Source of the DNA: 40CM-2-70-7 sp035279865 | GTDB lineage: Bacteria; Gemmatimonadota; Gemmatimonadetes; Gemmatimonadales; GWC2-71-9 | NCBI GenBank assembly: GCA_035279865.1 | Contig: DATEGY010000214.1 | Span: 1-15,496 of the forward strand | Length of the DNA: 15,496 bases | Direction: 5' to 3' | Part shown: positions 7,391-12,860 of the stretch, piece after piece | Position numbering within the stretch: the first letter of the stretch is position 1 | Layout of the letters: every line of letters starts with the position of its first letter | Notes under the pieces: model-generated | Told to the model about the DNA's origin: nothing | Seen by the model: only the letters and a program-made list of their open reading frames with translations | The model's database searches: none | Made by a program: the position numbers and the translations under genes

Positions 7391-8208
7391 TTCCCGTGGA
7401 ACTCCGCCACCCGCTTCTCGTTGTACGCCGCGATGCCTTCCTTCGCGTCGTCCGACTGGAAGAGCTGCTGCTGCAGCTCCCGCTCGATGGCGAGGCTGGA
7501 CTCAAAGGGGACTTCCAGGCCCGACTGCACCGAACGCTTGATGAGACCGACCGCCTTGGACGCCTTGTGCGGCGGGCAGAACTGCTTGGCGTAGAGCATG
7601 ACCTGCTCCCAGTAGCCGTCGGCCGGGAAGACCTCGTTCACGAGGCCGATTTCCTTGGCTTTGTCGAACGAGAACGTCTCACCCTTCACCATCATCTCGA
7701 TCGCCATCTGCTTGCCGACCATCCGGCCCAGCCGCTGGGTCCCACCGGTCCCGGGCAGCACGCCGAGGTTCACTTCGGGGAGGCCGATCTTGCCGGCATT
7801 CTCCTTGGCCAGGCGCATGTCGCAGGCCATCGCGATCTCGAGCCCGCCGCCCACCGTGTGCCCGTTCAGGGCGGCGATGGTGAGCTTGGGGGTGTGCTCG
7901 AGGCGGTTGAGCGTCTCGTTGGCGTGGAGACAGAAGAAGTACTTGAAGCGGGGCGTCACCTTGTTCAGCATCCCGATGTTCGCGCCGGCGGAGAAGAACT
8001 TGTCGCCATGGCCGCGGAGCAGGAGTACGTGGACCGAATCGTCGAACCGCGCCTGGAGAATGGCGTCATCCAGCTGGCGCATCATTTCATGCGTGTAGGT
8101 GTTCGCCGGCGGATCGTTCAGCTCGATCGTGGCGATGCCGTCCGCCACGCTGTACAGCACGAGCTGAGCCGACTTGGTATCCTTGGTGGGTGCGGTCATC
8201 GTCGCCAT
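7387..8208 (-). CDS. Enoyl-CoA hydratase
   Basis: A 273-aa crotonase-family protein with both catalytic glutamates of true hydratases: Glu124 in GGGLEIAMACD and Glu145 in GLPEVNLGVLPGTGGTQRL. The first oxyanion-hole segment is KFFSAGANIG (70-79). It should add water to trans-2-enoyl-CoA, giving the substrate for the 3-hydroxyacyl-CoA dehydrogenase further down the operon. It thus differs from the second crotonase gene, which keeps an Asp instead. The ATG at 8208 is preceded by AGAGG and lies 8 bp after the tetR stop; an ATG three codons further in is an alternative. It is the first enzyme gene of the operon. About 10-15 extra N-terminal residues (TAPTKDTKSA) precede the fold. Confidence 0.93.
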   Translation of the reverse strand: MATMTAPTKDTKSAQLVLYSVADGIATIELNDPPANTYTHEMMRQLDDAILQARFDDSVHVLLLRGHGDKFFSAGANIGMLNKVTPRFKYFFCLHANETLNRLEHTPKLTIAALNGHTVGGGLEIAMACDMRLAKENAGKIGLPEVNLGVLPGTGGTQRLGRMVGKQMAIEMMVKGETFSFDKAKEIGLVNEVFPADGYWEQVMLYAKQFCPPHKASKAVGLIKRSVQSGLEVPFESSLAIERELQQQLFQSDDAKEGIAAYNEKRVAEFHGK

Positions 8209-8216
8209 AACAGCCT

Positions 8217-8810
8217 CTAGCCTCCGTGTACCGTGGAGCGCGCCTCGGCGAAGCCGCCAAGGAATATCCGCGCGATCAGGCCCGCGAGCCGTTCGGGGTC
8301 GATTTCACCCGCGGGGTCGTACCAGTTGTAGATCCAGTTCATCATGCCGAAGAGGGCGTAGGCCGCGGCGCCCCGGTCCACGGGGCGCTCATCGGGCGCG
8401 GCGTCTTTGAGGAGGGACTCGAGCAGATCGACGTACCGCCGCTTGATGTGGTTCACCTTGCGACGGGGGTCACCCGAGAGCACGCTCGCTTCGTGTGACA
8501 ACACCTTCATCTCGGCCATGTGGGCCGTGAAATAGGTGACGTGGTGACGAATGAAGGCCTCGAGGCGGTCTTGAGGGTCCGAGTGCCCTTCGAGTGCCTG
8601 CCGGGCGCCGTTCAGCACGCTGGTAAAGCAACGCTCCTGGATCAGGGCCAGGAGATCTTCCTTGGACCGGACGTAGTAGTACATGCCGGCCAGCGACATG
8701 CCGCTGGCGGCTGCCAGGTCCCGCATGGAGGTGGAGTGGTAGCCCGCCTCGGCGAAGACCTTGGCCGCCTGTGCCAAGAGGTGCTCGACCCGCTCGTCGT
8801 AGGGGCGCAT
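8217..8810 (-). CDS. TetR/AcrR-family repressor of the catabolic operon (PaaR/FadR-like)
   Basis: A 197-aa TetR-family regulator. The N-terminal helix-turn-helix spans about residues 27-55 (SMRDLAAASGMS, then GMYYYVRSKEDLL), ending in the usual lysine-anchored helix. The C-terminal ligand domain (about 60-190) is all-helical and includes FGMMNWIYNWYDP, which is common in acyl-CoA-responsive members. It is the first gene of the minus-strand operon, and an 18-bp palindrome sits 5-22 bases upstream of its start, so it very likely represses itself and the enzymes behind it. By analogy with Thermus PaaR and Bacillus FadR, the inducer would be a CoA thioester such as phenylacetyl-CoA or another pathway acyl-CoA. 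Family is firm; effector is inferred. Confidence 0.92.
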   Translation of the reverse strand: MRPYDERVEHLLAQAAKVFAEAGYHSTSMRDLAAASGMSLAGMYYYVRSKEDLLALIQERCFTSVLNGARQALEGHSDPQDRLEAFIRHHVTYFTAHMAEMKVLSHEASVLSGDPRRKVNHIKRRYVDLLESLLKDAAPDERPVDRGAAAYALFGMMNWIYNWYDPAGEIDPERLAGLIARIFLGGFAEARSTVHGG

Positions 8811-8814
8811 AGGG

Positions 8815-8832
8815 TTCGAACGATCGTTCGAA
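8815..8832. promoter_or_regulatory. Perfect 18-bp palindromic operator, TetR type
   Basis: The sequence TTCGAACGATCGTTCGAA is an uninterrupted perfect palindrome centred at 8823/8824, ending four bases before the tetR start codon. Its core fits the pattern CNAACGNNCGTTNG, which I recall as the Thermus thermophilus PaaR site. It overlaps the possible transcription start of the minus-strand operon and the possible -35 region of the divergent sigma gene. No second copy was seen in the window. Confidence 0.78.
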
Positions 8833-8857
8833 AATCAAACTAGCCGGGGCTTAATAT
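8828..8857 (+). promoter_or_regulatory. Possible promoter of the ECF sigma gene
   Basis: TTCGAA (8828-8833) and TAATAT (8852-8857) are separated by 18 bases, about 35 bases before the sigma-factor ATG. The upstream hexamer lies partly in the TetR palindrome, so both directions could be affected by the same repressor. An ECF-dependent autoregulatory promoter is equally possible and cannot be recognised without knowing its consensus. Confidence 0.25.
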
Positions 8858-8865
8858 TCCCGCAA
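8837..8865 (-). promoter_or_regulatory. Possible promoter of the tetR-catabolic operon
   Basis: On the minus strand a weak sigma-70-like pair is visible: TTGCGG (8865-8860), a 17-base spacer, and TAGTTT (8842-8837). Transcription would begin near 8830, inside the palindrome, so bound repressor would block initiation. Each hexamer matches consensus at only about half of its positions; the spacing and the relation to the operator are the main support. Confidence 0.3.
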
Positions 8866-8891
8866 CTCCCGCGTCTACTCACACAACCCCC

Positions 8892-9437
8892 ATGGCACCC
8901 CCCCAGTCGGCCGCCGCCACCGATGCGGATCTGATTGCCCGCTGGCAGGGGGCGGATGAGAGCGCGGCCACGGAGTTGGTGCTGCGCCATGGGAGGCCGC
9001 TGGCGCGGTTTCTGTCGGCAGGCGGGGCGCAGCAGTCGGACCTTGATGATCTGGTGCAGGAGACGTTCCTGCGGGCGTTCCGGTCCATCGCGGGGTTCCG
9101 GGGGCAGTGCCAGTTTCGCACGTGGCTCGTGACCATCGGGAGCAACGTGCTGAAGGATGAGGGGCGCCGGGCGGCCAAGCGGAAGGTGGTGCCGCTCGAC
9201 GAGAATCTGCGGGCCTCGGGGGGCTCGCCGCACGACGAGGCCGTGGCATCGGAGGCGGAGGGGAGACTGACGGAGGCCCTGACGGAGCTTCCCAGACTCC
9301 AGCGCGAAGTGTTCCTGCTGAGGGCTCAACAGGGCCTGGCGTATGAGGAAATCGCCTCAGCGCTCGAGACCACACCGGGAGCGGCCCGCGTGCACTACCA
9401 TCATGCGGTGAAGCGGTTGAAGGAGCGTCTGCAATGA
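8892..9437 (+). CDS. ECF-type RNA polymerase sigma factor
   Basis: A 181-aa sigma-70-family factor with only regions 2 and 4, hence the ECF group. Region 2 spans about residues 10-90: DLIARWQGADESA, then DDLVQETFLRAFRSIAGFRG, and FRTWLVTIGSNVLKDEGRR for -10 recognition. After an acidic linker (103-122), region 4 spans about 124-178, with LPRLQREVFLLRAQQGLAYEEIASAL as helix-turn-helix and AARVHYHHAVKRLKERL at the end. No Shine-Dalgarno is seen before ATG 8892. Its stop overlaps the next start as ATGA. The order sigma, membrane protein, secreted LTxxQ protein suggests an envelope- or metal-stress response in which the second gene product holds the sigma factor at the membrane. Confidence 0.92.
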   Translation: MAPPQSAAATDADLIARWQGADESAATELVLRHGRPLARFLSAGGAQQSDLDDLVQETFLRAFRSIAGFRGQCQFRTWLVTIGSNVLKDEGRRAAKRKVVPLDENLRASGGSPHDEAVASEAEGRLTEALTELPRLQREVFLLRAQQGLAYEEIASALETTPGAARVHYHHAVKRLKERLQ

Positions 9438-9871
9438 CCGACGACATTCGGGACGAGGACCTCAAGGACGAGGAGTTGGTCGCATCCGCGCGACAGCTCG
9501 GGGTCTCCGCAGCGGGTCAGTTGGACCTGGAGCGGACGGCGCGGGGCGTCGTGGCCCGGTGGCGGGCCGAACGGCGGCGGACGTTCACTCCGTTTTGGAG
9601 GTCCCCGGCCATGATCCGGGTGGCGGCGGCCGTGATTCTCCTCGTGGCGGGCATCGAGACCTGGGAGCACCGGCATCATGCGCAGACCCTCGACGTGGTG
9701 GCCGTCGAAGCGAGCGATGCCGGGCTCGAGGGGTTGTCGGCCGACCAGCTCGAGGCCATTCTGCCGGCGGTGGACCAGTCTGAGGATGTGGAGACCACGG
9801 CCAGTGATGCGGGGTTGGAGGGGCTCACCGTCGATGAGCTGAAGTCGGTCCTGAACCAGATGGGGAGCTGA
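9434..9871 (+). CDS. Probable single-pass membrane anti-sigma factor with two short C-terminal repeats
   Basis: A 145-aa protein with an acidic cytoplasmic-type N-terminus (1-58), one transmembrane helix (about 60-75, MIRVAAAVILLVAGIE) and an acidic external tail. Basic residues (RWRAERRR, 42-49) just before the helix support an N-in orientation. I cannot see a zinc-binding anti-sigma motif. The tail carries two copies of a 17-residue unit, SDAGLEGLSADQLEAIL (94-110) and SDAGLEGLTVDELKSVL (124-140), identical at 11 positions. Overlap with the sigma gene (ATGA) and with the LTxxQ gene (TGATG) makes a role as its anti-sigma factor likely. Homology is not recognised, so the function is inferred from topology and position. 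Confidence 0.75.
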   Translation: MTDDIRDEDLKDEELVASARQLGVSAAGQLDLERTARGVVARWRAERRRTFTPFWRSPAMIRVAAAVILLVAGIETWEHRHHAQTLDVVAVEASDAGLEGLSADQLEAILPAVDQSEDVETTASDAGLEGLTVDELKSVLNQMGS

Positions 9872-10365
9872 TGCGCAGATCCGTCATGACACTCCTGTTC
9901 ATCCTTCTGCCCGGTACGGTGGCCGCACAGGGCGGGGGGGATACCGCGACCGAGGCGGTCACCGTCAAGCAGCAGATCCGCCAGCGGTGGCACGAGCACA
10001 TCGTCACGCAGCTCCAGCTGAATCAGGACCAGGCCGGCAAGCTGCAGGCGACCGAGGACAAGTTCGACGGGCTGCGCCAGCCCATCCAGCAGCGGCAGGT
10101 GGCGATCGCGGCGGAGCTGAATCAGCAGATGCAGCCCGGGGTGCCCGCGAACAACGACCTGGTGAGCAAGCTGCTGGACGAACGGGAGCAGAATCGGGCC
10201 AAGCTCCAGGACCTGGAACGGCAGCAAACCCAGGAAATGGCGGGTTATCTGACCCCCGTGCAGCGCGTACGCTACCTGCATCAGCGGCAGATGTTCATCG
10301 CCCGAGTCCAGCAGATGCGGGAGCGGCGGATGGAGGGTCGACCCCGGGCGCGGCGGTTCCGGTAA
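9871..10365 (+). CDS. Secreted Spy/CpxP-like LTxxQ protein (periplasmic stress or metal sensor)
   Basis: A 164-aa secreted, mostly helical protein. Residues 1-19 are a signal peptide (MRRSVMTLLFILLPGTVAA). The mature part is rich in Gln, Arg and Glu and carries two LTxxQ-like motifs, LNQDQ (50-54) and LTPVQ (127-131), the hallmark of the Spy/CpxP/CnrX-like group. Members act as periplasmic chaperones or as sensors that interact with an anti-sigma factor. The C-terminus is strongly basic (RERRMEGRPRARRFR). The start codon shares one base with the preceding stop, which places it in the same unit as the sigma and membrane genes and suggests it modulates them. A ligand such as metal ions cannot be deduced. 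Confidence 0.82.
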   Translation: MRRSVMTLLFILLPGTVAAQGGGDTATEAVTVKQQIRQRWHEHIVTQLQLNQDQAGKLQATEDKFDGLRQPIQQRQVAIAAELNQQMQPGVPANNDLVSKLLDEREQNRAKLQDLERQQTQEMAGYLTPVQRVRYLHQRQMFIARVQQMRERRMEGRPRARRFR

Positions 10366-10415
10366 CACGGCTGGTACAAGCGGGTAGCGGGGCAGGGAGC
10401 TAAGTTGTCAGGACC

Positions 10416-10898
10416 ATGATCGAGCTCCGCGTGAACACGCTCACCGCCCTCCCCGCGCTCCAGTACATGCTGGCGGATGCGGGGCTCGCGGCCCCGCATT
10501 TTTCGTTTCGGGCCGCGTGGGACGTGTTTCAGAAGTACCTCACCTTGCCATCGGATGCCGAGGACGATGTCGCGGGCTTCCAGACCACCTGGGTGCGCGA
10601 GAACGCGCTCGATCCGGTGTTCGAGGTCCGGTTCTGCCGCCAGGTGACCGATACCAGGGGCGCCTGGGGCTCGACGGCGCGGGTGGTGGGGATCGACTTC
10701 CGGTTCGAGGGCGCGCCCGCGGAGATGGATGAGGTCGCGGTTTGGGCGAACGACGTGGGGTCGCTCAAGCAGTTCATGGAAAAAGTCGAAGCGAGCATCG
10801 AGTTCCGGTACGCGCTGCAGGGCCGGCTGATCGAGGCCGAGGCGATCGTTCTGGATGAAGGGGATCCGCAGGAAGTGCGTGGGGGTCTGTCGCGGTAA
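10416..10898 (+). CDS. Unrecognised 160-aa protein
   Basis: I do not recognise a family. The protein looks cytoplasmic: no signal peptide or membrane helix, mixed alpha/beta pattern, many aromatic residues in the middle (FSFRAAWDVFQKYL, FEVRFCRQ, IDFRFEG) and an amphipathic helix at about 125-140 (LKQFMEKVEASIEF). The codon pattern is strongly coding until near the end, where third positions become less GC-rich. AGGA stands a few bases before ATG 10416. It starts 50 bp after the LTxxQ gene and may be read with it. After its TAA the same frame continues with 34 coding-like codons, so the true product may originally have been longer. Confidence 0.75.
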   Translation: MIELRVNTLTALPALQYMLADAGLAAPHFSFRAAWDVFQKYLTLPSDAEDDVAGFQTTWVRENALDPVFEVRFCRQVTDTRGAWGSTARVVGIDFRFEGAPAEMDEVAVWANDVGSLKQFMEKVEASIEFRYALQGRLIEAEAIVLDEGDPQEVRGGLSR

Positions 10899-11003
10899 TC
10901 ACCGCCGAAGGACGGCACGTACTCCGTGGTCCCGAAGCGGTTCATGCCGGACGCGACGGCGTTGGGGGACGTGCTGCGGGAGAAGCTGGGGCCCGCGGCC
11001 TAG
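10899..11003 (+). other. Coding-like continuation in frame after the TAA at 10896
   Basis: Directly after the stop of the 160-aa protein, the same frame stays open for 34 codons to a TAG at 11001. From 10902 onward every codon ends in G or C, including KDGTYSVVPKRFMPDATALG and then DVLREKLGPAA. The other frames do not show this. It could be the severed C-terminus of the upstream gene after a nonsense or compensated frameshift, a separate mini-ORF (GTG 10932 or ATG 10944 region), or a sequencing error at the TAA. Confidence 0.45.
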
Positions 11004-11004
11004 T

Positions 11005-11010
11005 TATATT
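11005..11010 (+). promoter_or_regulatory. Possible -10 element for tRNA-Leu
   Basis: TATATT lies 10 bases before the mature 5' end of the tRNA and is the only AT-rich hexamer in this GC-rich stretch. A matching -35 is not convincing (GAAGCT at the expected distance). It begins two bases after the TAG ending the coding-like tail. Confidence 0.4.
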
Positions 11011-11020
11011 CTCCGCCCTC

Positions 11021-11104
11021 GCCCGAGTGGCGGAACTGGCAGACGCACAGGACTCAAAATCCTGCGCCGGCAACGGCATGAGAGTTCGATTCTCTCCTCG
11101 GGCA
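11021..11104 (+). tRNA. tRNA-Leu (anticodon CAA)
   Basis: A complete 84-nt type II tRNA without encoded CCA. Acceptor arms are GCCCGAG (11021-11027) and CTCGGGC (11097-11103), with discriminator A. The D stem is GCG/CGC. The anticodon stem CAGGA/TCCTG (11048-11052, 11060-11064) encloses CTCAAAA, giving anticodon CAA at 11055-11057, which reads UUG. A long variable arm (GCCG-gcaa-CGGC, 11066-11077) marks it as a leucine-type tRNA, and the T arm is GAGAG-TTCGATT-CTCTC. It stands at the border between conserved-looking genes on the left and accessory DNA on the right. Its 3' half is repeated imperfectly about 2 kb downstream. Confidence 0.97.
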
Positions 11105-11126
11105 TCGAGCAAAGCGGAGGCGGCAG

Positions 11127-11384
11127 GTGAAGCGCGGGTGGGTGGTGTTTGATGATGGGAAGGTCGAGGAGATCCCGGCGTTCCTGGTGGATCACGAGGA
11201 AATCCTGTGGCCCCCTATCATGCCCGAGAAGAAGCCGGGACAGCCGGCGACGTACTTCAGGCCGAGTGACCTCTACCGGCGTTACGAGGTTGTACCCGAC
11301 GAGGCCTACGCTTTCGCCAAGGATTCGCGGAAGGTTCCACAGGGCGTGTTCGAGTGGATCCAGACGCAAATGAAGAAGCCTTGA
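11127..11384 (+). CDS. Small unrecognised 85-aa protein
   Basis: No family recognised. A GTG start with GGAGG 8-9 bases upstream gives good translation signals. The protein is soluble and rather hydrophilic, beginning with a beta-like segment (KRGWVVFDDGKVEEIPAFLV), a WPPIMPEKKPGQPATYF turn-rich middle and a helical end (VPQGVFEWIQTQMKK). The hydrophilic, all-soluble layout and small size would suit a regulatory or adaptor protein, but nothing specific shows this. It begins 23 bp after the tRNA, so a tRNA-linked insertion could have brought it. Confidence 0.7.
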   Translation: MKRGWVVFDDGKVEEIPAFLVDHEEILWPPIMPEKKPGQPATYFRPSDLYRRYEVVPDEAYAFAKDSRKVPQGVFEWIQTQMKKP

Positions 11385-11532
11385 CGTGGGGACCTGATTC
11401 CGCAAAATCCGCCGGAAGGTCCGGGTCGCGACGTCCCTTTCCAGTCCTTTTTGTTCGTTCCTCCATCCCTCTTCGCCTCCTCCCCTTTCAGTTGGCCCGC
11501 CACGATGTTGGGTGCTCGGTTGGCGGATTGTG

Positions 11533-11561
11533 TTGCTTCGAAGCTGAACGACCGGTAAGTT
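11533..11561 (+). promoter_or_regulatory. Possible promoter of the 235-aa gene
   Basis: TTGCTT (11533-11538) and TAAGTT (11556-11561) with a 17-base spacer lie about 30 bases before the GTG start. The 10-bp palindrome GCTTCGAAGC (11535-11544) overlaps the upstream hexamer and could be an operator. Support is pattern only. Confidence 0.28.
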
Positions 11562-11590
11562 TGCGCGCTAGGCTACCGGGAAAGGGAACA

Positions 11591-12298
11591 GTGGCTTCGG
11601 CTCTGCTGAAGGTTTCGCAGAAGAACTTGATTTACGACGTGGTGACGGGATTCGGGTTCGACTCCGCTGACTTCAAATGGACCGAGGCCGACACATCGGA
11701 GTGGTCAGGCTACCTCACAGGCCCCTGCCTGATGCACAATCCATCAGATTTCTACTTCGCCCTCGGCATTCACTCAAACAGCATTCGGCACTCGAGCTAT
11801 AGCCCGAGCCACGTGGGGGCCTACCGCGTTCTGCTTTCGCCGGGATACAACCGACCCGTAGAGTTTGTGGACGCTCTCTTCCCGTTCGAACCGGTGCTGC
11901 GTGAGGTCGGGCGGTGGCTTGAGCGCATCAAGGAGGAGAGCGCACCCGACGTGTGGACGCAGGCTGCTGAACGGCGCCGCCTTCTGCAGCGGGTCCCGGC
12001 GGAGGAGACAGAGAACGCACGCTTCAACAATGCTGAACTGAAGCGCTTGGGAGAAGACCTGCAGGAAGTCTTGAAGGCCGCGACTGAGCTGCACGTGTCT
12101 GCCCCGGAGATGAAGCGCCTCATGGAGGGGATTGAGTACCTCAACGAAGCGGCTGCGCGGATGGGACGTAAGGATTGGTTCATGGTCGCCAGCGCAGTCC
12201 TGATGTGGGCCGTCCCCCCTGAGAAGGCGGGGCAGCTGCTCCAGACGGCACTGCACACGCTGGGGTGGGTCATTCATCTCAAGCTCCTCGGCGGTTGA
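11591..12298 (+). CDS. Unrecognised 235-aa protein with hydrophobic C-terminal module
   Basis: The frame is open from further upstream, but codons before 11591 look non-coding. The GTG at 11591 has GGGAAAGGGAA just before it and begins at ASALLKVSQKNLIYDVV, so it is preferred. The N-terminal half (1-120) is mixed alpha/beta with many aromatics (GFGFDSADFKW, YFALGIHSNSIRHSSYSP). Residues about 120-190 form a charged helical linker (ERRRLLQRVPAEETEN, LKRLGEDLQEVLKAATEL). The last 45 residues read LGRK-like MGRKDWFMVASAVLMW followed by PPEKAGQLLQTALHTLGWVIHL, resembling paired membrane-associated helices seen at the end of some small accessory proteins. Function unknown; a membrane-targeting effector is only a hypothesis. 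Confidence 0.72.
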   Translation: MASALLKVSQKNLIYDVVTGFGFDSADFKWTEADTSEWSGYLTGPCLMHNPSDFYFALGIHSNSIRHSSYSPSHVGAYRVLLSPGYNRPVEFVDALFPFEPVLREVGRWLERIKEESAPDVWTQAAERRRLLQRVPAEETENARFNNAELKRLGEDLQEVLKAATELHVSAPEMKRLMEGIEYLNEAAARMGRKDWFMVASAVLMWAVPPEKAGQLLQTALHTLGWVIHLKLLGG

Positions 12299-12375
12299 GG
12301 TCGAGCCCATGAGCTCCCCCGGCCCCCTCAGGGAAACCGTTGACGTGCCCCCCGCGTCTTTTCCCCCTTGAGCCC

Positions 12376-12633
12376 ATGACGCAGTGCCCAGAGGCGCACC
12401 AGCGGTTTCACGAGCTCGGCGCCGAGAAGGCGCCCCCACGTTTGGAGCGTGTCTGGGGCTCGGATCGCGCCGATCAGTCGATTCTCGCCGGGGGGACTGA
12501 TCTCACCCGCCGCCGCTTCGAGGACCTCGCCGAGCTCACAGGGCAGATCATGCGCCACTCTGGAGGGTTACCCGTGGAGGCGGGCTTGTCGCTTGCCGCC
12601 GACGACGTGACGCTGTGGAATCAAGCGGTGTGA
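12376..12633 (+). CDS. Doubtful small ORF, 85 aa
   Basis: An ATG frame with mostly G/C third positions and a helical-looking segment (RRRFEDLAELTGQIMRH). No Shine-Dalgarno precedes it and no family is recognised. The opposite strand is also open across much of the same stretch, so an ORF caused by GC bias is a real alternative. Confidence 0.3.
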   Translation: MTQCPEAHQRFHELGAEKAPPRLERVWGSDRADQSILAGGTDLTRRRFEDLAELTGQIMRHSGGLPVEAGLSLAADDVTLWNQAV

Positions 12634-12712
12634 ACCGTCAACGGTCCGTCGCAGGAGCCCATCCGGGGGACGGGGCACGACGCGGAAGGTACGCCAACCT
12701 GGATCCACCTAG

Positions 12713-12741
12713 GGACGATTCAGCACGCTGCTGAGTCGTCC
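12713..12741. repeat. Inverted repeat: 13-bp stem, 3-nt loop
   Basis: GGACGATTCAGCA (12713-12725) pairs with TGCTGAGTCGTCC (12729-12741) around CGC, with one G-T wobble. No T-run follows on the plus strand and no A-run precedes it on the other side, so it is not a standard intrinsic terminator. It may be a U-less terminator, a protein-binding dyad, or an end or core of a mobile element. Confidence 0.8.
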
Positions 12742-12860
12742 GCCGTCGCTACGCTGCGGCTGCAAGCCCGGTTTCCGAAAGCGCTGGAGCCCCCCAGCGT
12801 CGTAGTCTTCCTGGAAGCCCATCGACCCCCTCGCGCACGGATCGGTGGACTGCGTCGTTC

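Larger units (their letters stand above)
12299..12860. other. 562-bp stretch without a convincing gene
   Basis: It contains one doubtful ORF (12376-12633), a strong hairpin (12713-12741) and two copies of GAGCCCATGA (near 12303 and 12371). No RNA gene, transposase remnant or clear promoter was recognised. The stretch lies between the tRNA-Leu and the tRNA-like repeat at 13076, inside the suspected insertion. Confidence 0.5.

Noticed and set aside
5744..7594. 616-aa plus-strand ORF across thiolase and aldehyde dehydrogenase
   Set aside because: Antisense of two firmly identified enzymes; long open frames opposite genes are expected in GC-rich DNA.
11403..11410. CAAAATCC identical to the tRNA anticodon loop
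   Set aside because: An 8-base match followed by a gapped GCCGG only; too short to call a third attachment site.
12470..12495. TCGATTCTC shared with the tRNA T arm
   Set aside because: Only a 9-base match without extension; likely chance.
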